18,990 nucleotides of DNA, from contig JADKIU010000005.1 in NCBI GenBank assembly GCA_016722565.1, positions 1 through 18,990 of the forward strand, given 5' to 3'. Position numbers and translations under genes: made by a program. The stretch's first letter is position 1. Every line of letters begins with the position of its first letter. The DNA comes from Bacteroidota bacterium (GTDB lineage: Bacteria > Bacteroidota > Bacteroidia > 2-12-FULL-35-15). Shown here piece by piece: positions 14,261 through 18,990 of this stretch. A model generated the notes under the pieces. It was not told where the DNA came from. It did not search any database and worked only from the letters and a program-made list of their open reading frames with translations.

Positions 14261-15517
14261 TTGAAATTTACTTGAAAATGATGCAATGATGATGAATAAT
14301 CGTAATTGATTTTAAATCCGTAGGTTTTAGCAATTCCATTAACAATCGATAAACCAAGACCGAGAGAGTCCTTGGAGGCATCATTCTTTTTAAAACGAAT
14401 AAATAAATGATCCTTGGGAATAGTCAATGGTTTACCGCTGTTAGAAATGGTCAATTGATTTTGCTTTAATTCAATAATTATTTTTCCTTTTTCATCATTG
14501 TGTCTGATTGCATTTTGAATAAGGTTTGTAAGAAGAATTTCAGCCAAAGTTGGATTCATCTTTACTATAACATCTTCTGATAAATTCAATTTCAAACCAA
14601 TGTTTTTTGACTGAAACAGATCTATGTAATTATCTGCTATTTTAGAAATAAACTGCTTAATGCTTATTGATTCGCTCTCCTTAAACTGATTGTTTTCTAT
14701 TTTAGATAATAAAATAAGAGCCTTATTTAACGATGCCAATTTTTTTAATGGTGTTTTCAATTATTTGAAGGCGATTCATTTCATCTTCTTTCAAATTTTC
14801 TGATTGCATTAATAAGCTCAGATTGGCTTTAATAACAGCTAATGGTGTTTGCATTTCGTGAGATGCATTTTCAGTAAATTCCTTTTGCTCTTGATAATCT
14901 GAATAAATTTTATCCATCATTTTATTTAAAGCAATATTCAACTGATTAAACTCAAGTGTATTTACTTCATTAAAATGGTGTTGTTCATGGTTCTGAATTT
15001 CGTATTTATTTAACTTAGAGAGGGTACTATAAAATGGTTTCCATAGTGTTTTTGATAACAACCAATTAACTATTACAAAGGACACTATCAAAAAACCTAC
15101 AATTAAAGCAAATGTTGCAAGTATTCCCTCCAAAAGTTCCTCTTCTTCCATTGTGGTTTTAATCAAGGTAATTTGATATGTGTTTTGCTCAAACGTATAA
15201 TAACTTCGCAACATTCTGGCTCCAACATTTTCCTTTTCAACACTATTATAAATTGAGGTGTCAATGAATCCTGTCTTTAATTTGCAATCTGTACATGGGA
15301 TTATGTTCTCAAGGCTATCAGAACTCAAATAGATGCTTTTAGGTTCTTTCAACGATTGAATAAGTCTTTCAGCATTAACTTTTTCATTCATCAATGTTTC
15401 ATCAGTTCCATCTTTCAATTCACTATTAATAAGAAAATAAGAAAGCAGCCCTGCAATAATCAGCAAAGGCAAACTAACTAAGAGATAATAAATGAGTGTT
15501 TTACTTATTAATTTCAT
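14257..15517 (-). CDS. sensor histidine kinase, split by a frameshift at an A7 run
   Basis: A membrane kinase partnered with the adjacent response regulator. Helix 1 (about 8-30), a periplasmic domain of about 100 residues containing Cys75-x-x-Cys78 (IIPCTDCK), helix 2 (131-153), a HAMP-like linker, then the dimerisation helix with phospho-acceptor His220 (ENASHEMQTPLAVIKANL). The frame stops after NTIKK. Dropping one A from the seven-A run (14740-14746 on the plus strand) joins it to LASLNKALILLSKIE and the ATPase domain: N box NLIQNAIRHN, G1 region SNSGKPL, G2 LGLGLSIVNGI. The repaired length is about 419. The start overlaps the regulator stop by 4 bp (ATGA). The Cys pair might sense metal or redox state, which is inference. 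The break is probably a base-call error. Confidence 0.88.
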
Positions 15518-16195
15518 CCGTTTACTTTAAAATTATAACCTATACCATATATCGTCTGCACATAATCCGTGCATCCTTTATCCATCAATTTTTTTCTGAG
15601 ATTTCTTAAATGAACATAAATAAAATCATGGCTATCCATTTGGTCTGAGTCATCGCCCCATAAATGTTCCGCAATAGTGTTTTTTGAAACAACTCTATTT
15701 TTATTCGATATGAAAAACAATAAGAGGTCGTATTCTTTCGCTGTTAATGAAACGAGTTCATTATTTACAGTAACTTGTCTTTGATCCGGGAGGATAGTGA
15801 TTTCGTTTACAACAATAGATTTGTTACCATCAAAATTCCTTCTCCGGATAAGTGCTTTAATACGTGAATTTAATTCCGCTAAATCAAATGGTTTTGCTAA
15901 ATAATCATCCGCACCCAAATCAAGTCCTTGAATTTTGTCGCCTGAAGAATTTTTTTGCAGAAATGATTATAATTCCCGCTTTAGAGCCACTTTCTTTCAG
16001 CTGCTTCACAATGTCTAGTCCGCTTCCTTTTGGTAGCGTTATATCCACCAAAACACAATCGTAATCGTAAACCCCAGCTTTCTCAGATGCCTTTACAAAA
16101 TCAGATGCTGACTCAACTACATACCCTTCCTGATGCAAGTACTGCTTAATTGATTTCCGAAGTTCAGGTTCATCTTCTATGAGCAGAATTTTCAT
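15514..16195 (-). CDS. OmpR/PhoB-family response regulator, split by a frameshift at an A7 run
   Basis: The receiver domain starts MKILLIEDEPELRKSIKQYL with acidic Glu8 and Asp9 and phospho-acceptor Asp51 (CVLVDITLPKGSGL). The frame then fails at IIISAK. Dropping one A from the seven-A run (15950-15956 on the plus strand) restores AKNSSGDKIQGLDLGADDYLAKPFDLAEL, including the conserved Lys. The DNA-binding winged helix follows (VVNEITILPDQRQ...LTAKEYDLLLFFISNKNRVVSKNTIAEHLWG...VHLRNLRKKL...IYGIGYNF). Repaired length is about 226, normal for the family. It is the first gene of the regulator-kinase unit and lies behind its own regulon site, so autoregulation is likely. The closest functional analogies by site form are PmrA/QseB-type regulators, which is inference. 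Confidence 0.9.
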
Positions 16196-16199
16196 AATT

Positions 16200-16234
16200 C
16201 AAATATCCGATTAAATTCTTAAGCAAATCTTAAT
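16200..16234 (-). promoter_or_regulatory. promoter and two-component regulon site before the regulator gene
   Basis: On the minus strand ATTAAG-ATTTG-CTTAAG (16234-16218) followed by AATT is separated by 10 bp from GATATTTG (16207-16200), a 7/8 match to TAnnTTTG. Four bases separate the box from ATG 16195, again near-leaderless. The site starts 2 bp after the DUF3703 stop codon. Confidence 0.72.
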
Positions 16235-16235
16235 T

Positions 16236-16597
16236 CTAATACCCTGCGAGAATCTCCTTTAAATCCGCAGGTATTTCCATAGGTTTTAGAGGTGGTACAT
16301 TTGCTCCACCCGAATTTCCTAATGGAATCTCGCCAACAAAAGACTTTATACCGCCTACAAGTAACCGGGGAATTTGTCCGATGATTTCTTTAGTATTTTT
16401 TATTCGGAATGCGAATAACAACATGTGCCAATGCGTTTGAGTATGTTCATACGGCCATGCTTGCCCAAGAATGTGCGCTCGTTCAAGATGTCGCCATGCG
16501 GTTTGTAAATCTCCTTTTGAAAATGTTTCTTTTGATTTTAATAATTCTTCATCTACATGCTTTTTAAACCATGTGGAATTTTATAATGCAATTTCAT
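16236..16597 (-). CDS. DUF3703 protein, one homopolymer frameshift near the N-terminus
   Basis: About 120 residues, starting at ATG 16597 (MKLHYKIPHGLK). One missing A in an A5 run (plus-strand T run near 16561-16565, needing six) joins this to KHVDEELLKSKETFSKGDLQTAWRHLERAHILGQAWPYEHTQTHWHMLLFAFRIK, then IIGQIPRLLVGGIKSFVGEIPLGNSGGANVPPLKPMEIPADL. The AW-RHLERAHILGQ, PYEHTxxHWxML and GNSGGANVPPLxPM segments are those of DUF3703, a family I know from metal-resistance gene groups. Biochemical role unknown; the His-rich middle could bind metal. It lies 4 bp after the small gene downstream of the P1B ATPase, so it ends that operon. Confidence 0.78.
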
Positions 16598-16601
16598 TTC
16601 T

Positions 16602-16733
16602 TTATTTTTCAATTTCAATTTGTGTTTTCATTATCACTAATGCGGTTAAAGATAGTTTCTCCAATTCCTCTTGTTTTGAAAGAGGATTATTGGTAAGAAT
16701 GAATTTAATTATCTCGTCCCTTGAAATTTGCAT
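16602..16733 (-). CDS. 43-residue hypothetical protein between the metal ATPase and DUF3703
   Basis: The minus-strand ATG at 16733 overlaps the ATPase stop in a TAATG arrangement and gives an intact 43-residue frame (MQISRDEIIKFILTNN...EELEKLSLTALVIMKTQIEIEK), ending 4 bp before DUF3703. It has helix-forming character and no membrane segment. Tight overlap on one side and close spacing on the other support a real gene. No function is assigned. Confidence 0.65.
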   Translation of the reverse strand: MQISRDEIIKFILTNNPLSKQEELEKLSLTALVIMKTQIEIEK

Positions 16734-18722
16734 TAATGAAATTTAATATTTTGTATTCTAACTGCATTCAAAATTGCGACCAATGCAACTCCTACATCGG
16801 CAAATACTGCTTCCCAAAGGGTGGCTACTCCGCCTGCACCTAATGCGAGCACAATAATTTTAACCACCATTGCCATTGTGATATTCTGCCAAACAATTTT
16901 CTTGTTACGTTTCCGATTTTAATAGCCGTTACAATTTTAGAAGGCATATCATTTTGGATCACAACGTCAGCGGTTTCAATCGTTGCATCGCTACCCTAAT
17001 CCTCCCATTGCAATACCTGCATCCGCCAAGGCAATTACAGGTGCATCATTTACACCATCACCTACAAAAGCAATTGTTCGGTTTTCGTTTTTAAGGCTTG
17101 TACTTTGTTTACTTTATCTTCCGGTAATAAGTTGCCAAATGCGTTTACAATATTCAATTCTTTAGCAACTTTATCTACAACGCTTTGTTTATCACCTGAT
17201 AGCATTACTACTTTTAAATTAAGATTGTGCATGTCAGCAATGGCTTGTGGAGCATCTTCTTTTATTTCATCAGCAACTGTAATATAACCTGCATACTTAT
17301 TGTTTATAGCAATAACAACTATGCTCTCAACAATACTTTCTATTTCGGTATCGTAAGCTATATTAAATTTCCGGAGCAATTTCGCATTTCCTGCCAATAT
17401 CTGCTTGCCATTAACAACTCCTTTTAATCCATGTCCTGCAATCTCTTCAACTGTTTCAACTATTGCCTTGCTGTTTTGCACGTGTTGTGTTATTGCGATA
17501 GCAATGGGGTGTGTTGATTTACTTTCAATACCTGCTGCCAAAGTCAATAACTCATTTTGTTCAACTCCAATTGCAACTATTTTTTGAACTTTAAAAACAC
17601 CTTTGGTTAGTGTTCCTGTTTTGTCCATAACTACAGTATCAATCTTTGTCATTACATCTAAGTAGTTTGATCCTTTAAATAAAATTCCATTTCGGGATGC
17701 TAAACCAATTCCTCCAAAATATCCCAAAGGAATAGAAATTACCAAAGCGCAAGGACAAGATATAACAAGGAATACTAATGCTCTATAAAGCCAATCGTTA
17801 AATACATAATCACTTACAAAGAGTGCAGGGAGCAAGCAAATACCTATTGCCAAGAAGACAACAATTGGTGTATAGATTTTTGCAAATTTGGAAATGAATA
17901 ATTGTGTAGGTGCTTTTCGTGCAGTTGCTTCTTGAACTAATTCCAATATTCTTGAGAGTTTACTGTCTTTAAAAAGTGCTGTTACTTTTATTTCAGAAAC
18001 GGTATTTAAATTAATCATTCCAGCCAATACATGTTCACCTTTTCGTTTTGTATCAGGCTTACTTTCTCCGGTTAAAGCAGCTGTATTAAATGCGGATGAC
18101 TCAGAGGTGAGTTCTCCATCTAATGCTACCTTTTCTCCCGGTTTCACTTGGATTATTTCTCCAATTATTACTTCACTTGGCGATACTGTAATTGTTGATC
18201 CGTTTCTTAGTACAGTTACCGTATCAGGTCGAACATCTAACAAAGCTTTAATACTTCGTTTTGCACGTTTAACAGCTGCCGACTGAAATAACTCTCCAAC
18301 CGCATAAAATAACATTACAGCAACGCCTTCTGAGTATTCTCCAATAAAGAATGCGCCAATGGTTGCAATGCTCATTAAAAGAACTCCGAAAAAAACGAAC
18401 CTTTGCGATAGAGGTTTACTGCATCTTTAATACAGGAATTCCGACAGGAAGATAAGCAACGATATACCAAATGAGGCGAACGTAATTTTTGAAAAAATCC
18501 GGCTTGATAAAATTATCGAGAATAATTCCTGACATTAAAACAACAAAACTAATTATTGCAGGTAAGTATTCTTTCCACGCAGATTCTTCCTCGTGGTCGT
18601 GATTATGCCCTTCATGAGAATGCTTCTTCAGCCTTTGCGTAAATTTTATCCTCAACGTACAACAGGTCATTTTGCCTCGCTCATCGTAGGTGTGTTTTAT
18701 GGTTTGGATCTGTATTAATCAT
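16733..18722 (-). CDS. zntA: P1B-type heavy metal ATPase, Zn/Cd/Pb (ZntA/CadA) group, several frameshifts
   Basis: A metal-export pump of about 660 residues. It starts at ATG 18722 with a soluble tail: MINTDPNHKTH, TYDERGKMTCCTL with a Cys pair, and SHEGHNHDHEEE, which is His-rich in place of a full HMA domain. Core motifs lie in the intact frame 17062-18375: TGES (AALTGESKP), the membrane CPC (VISCPCALVISIPLGYFGG), phosphorylation site DKTGT, HP locus KSTHPIA, and MLSGDK. VGDGVNDAP and the last helices follow after a correction. CPC with MVVKIIV and FADVGVALVAILNAVRI (Lys and Asp-x-Gly) marks the Zn/Cd-type P1B-2 group. Breaks: short runs near 18410, 18386, 17088-17092 (T5 needing T6), a GGG near 16995 and AAA near 16912. 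Likely sequencing error. It precedes the 43-residue gene and DUF3703. Confidence 0.9.
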
Positions 18723-18765
18723 TTCTATTTTATTTTAATTTGGTGGGCAAGAGACCTTGGCTATG

Positions 18766-18785
18766 AAAAAAGTTTAATCAAACTT
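18766..18785 (-). terminator. possible weak terminator after the adaptor gene
   Basis: On the minus strand AAGTTT-GATT-AAACTT (18785-18770) runs into a T tract (to 18766). Outer bases (GAG-CTTGG near 18803-18795 with CCAAG near 18760-18756) could lengthen the stem. AT-rich and short, so modest support. Confidence 0.4.
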
Positions 18786-18815
18786 AAAAGGAACCAAGCC
18801 TCCGCCCATTATGTT

Positions 18816-18990
18816 TTAATGCCCATGACCGCCTTCTTCCTCGCTGTTCTTTATTTTAGCGAGTATGTCGTATGCTCCGTTTATTACAATCAACGATTCA
18901 TTATTTAAACCTTCTTTTGTTACTATTTCAGTGTATCCTAATTCACTGATTCTTTTGTCATTTCTAGTATTTTAAAGTGATTTGGCTTCC
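18816..18990 (-). CDS. C-terminal end of an RND efflux periplasmic adaptor (CzcB/CusB-like), partial
   Basis: The window edge cuts the 5' part. After one correction near 18945 the minus strand reads KPNHFKILEMTKES then ELGYTEIVTKEGLNNESLIVINGAYDILAKIKNSEEEGGHGH and stops at 18816. The pattern of an EIV-x-x-GL turn followed by VxxGAYxLLxKxKN and a short His-rich tail is that of membrane-fusion adaptor proteins of metal RND pumps, which link the inner membrane transporter to the outer membrane channel. Context beside a Zn/Cd ATPase supports metal efflux. Too little is present for a substrate call. Confidence 0.6.

Noticed and set aside
14740..14746. Programmed ribosomal frameshift in the kinase
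   Set aside because: The A7 run alone, without a visible stimulatory stem or a conserved slippery context, is weaker than a base-call error; kept only as an alternative in the findings.
18690..18908. 72-residue plus-strand open frame
   Set aside because: It is antisense to the adaptor end and ATPase start, which have recognisable products on the minus strand.
1..18990. CRISPR array, insertion sequence, phage genes or toxin-antitoxin pair
   Set aside because: No regularly spaced repeats, transposase, integrase or phage proteins were seen on either strand.

Overview
The window looks like Bacteroidota. It is AT-rich, several promoters carry the TAnnTTTG -7 element of that phylum, and the gene families fit: an OMP_b-brl-type TonB-linked receptor, a CstB-like MBL-rhodanese protein and DUF3703. 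The paa, hmgA and hpd genes point to an aerobic heterotroph. I cannot name a genus.

Layout. Bases 63-3681 (+) carry a tight cluster: a frame-broken MBL-fold/rhodanese protein, queD-like, hemN and a four-helix membrane protein. Converging on it (-) are a frame-broken fatty acid desaturase (3699-4784) and a small coiled-coil protein (4822-5202). Bases 5313-10163 (-) hold one intact operon, paaA-paaB-paaC-paaD-hmgA-hpd, for phenylacetate and tyrosine breakdown. It starts from a promoter with two Crp/Fnr-like dyads. Bases 10424-10978 (-) hold tRNA-Pro(TGG) and tRNA-Arg(TCT). The Arg gene is flanked by two decayed partial copies of itself, each with a different GC-rich palindrome where a tRNA arm or loop should be. 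Bases 11259-16195 (-) hold a response regulator, a histidine kinase, a TonB-linked receptor and a secreted PepSY-like protein. Bases 16236-18990 (-) hold a metal-resistance group: the end of a probable RND efflux adaptor, a Zn/Cd-type P1B ATPase, a 43-residue protein and DUF3703.

Two regulatory patterns stand out. First, the regulator-kinase unit, the receptor gene and the PepSY gene each carry the same site, an 11-bp-phased repeat of the type CTWAAG-N5-CTTWAG followed by AATT. Each site lies exactly 10 bp upstream of a -7 box, so these four genes look like one self-contained two-component regulon. Second, the paa operon and the coiled-coil gene each carry a pair of TGA-N6-TCA dyads, and one dyad of each pair sits at an identical distance from the -7 box.

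Quality warning. Many genes are broken by single-base indels, mostly in short homopolymers, dense near both ends of the window and absent from about 4.8 to 14.08 kb. Sequencing or polishing error is the most likely cause. I give those genes as full-span CDS and note the breaks.
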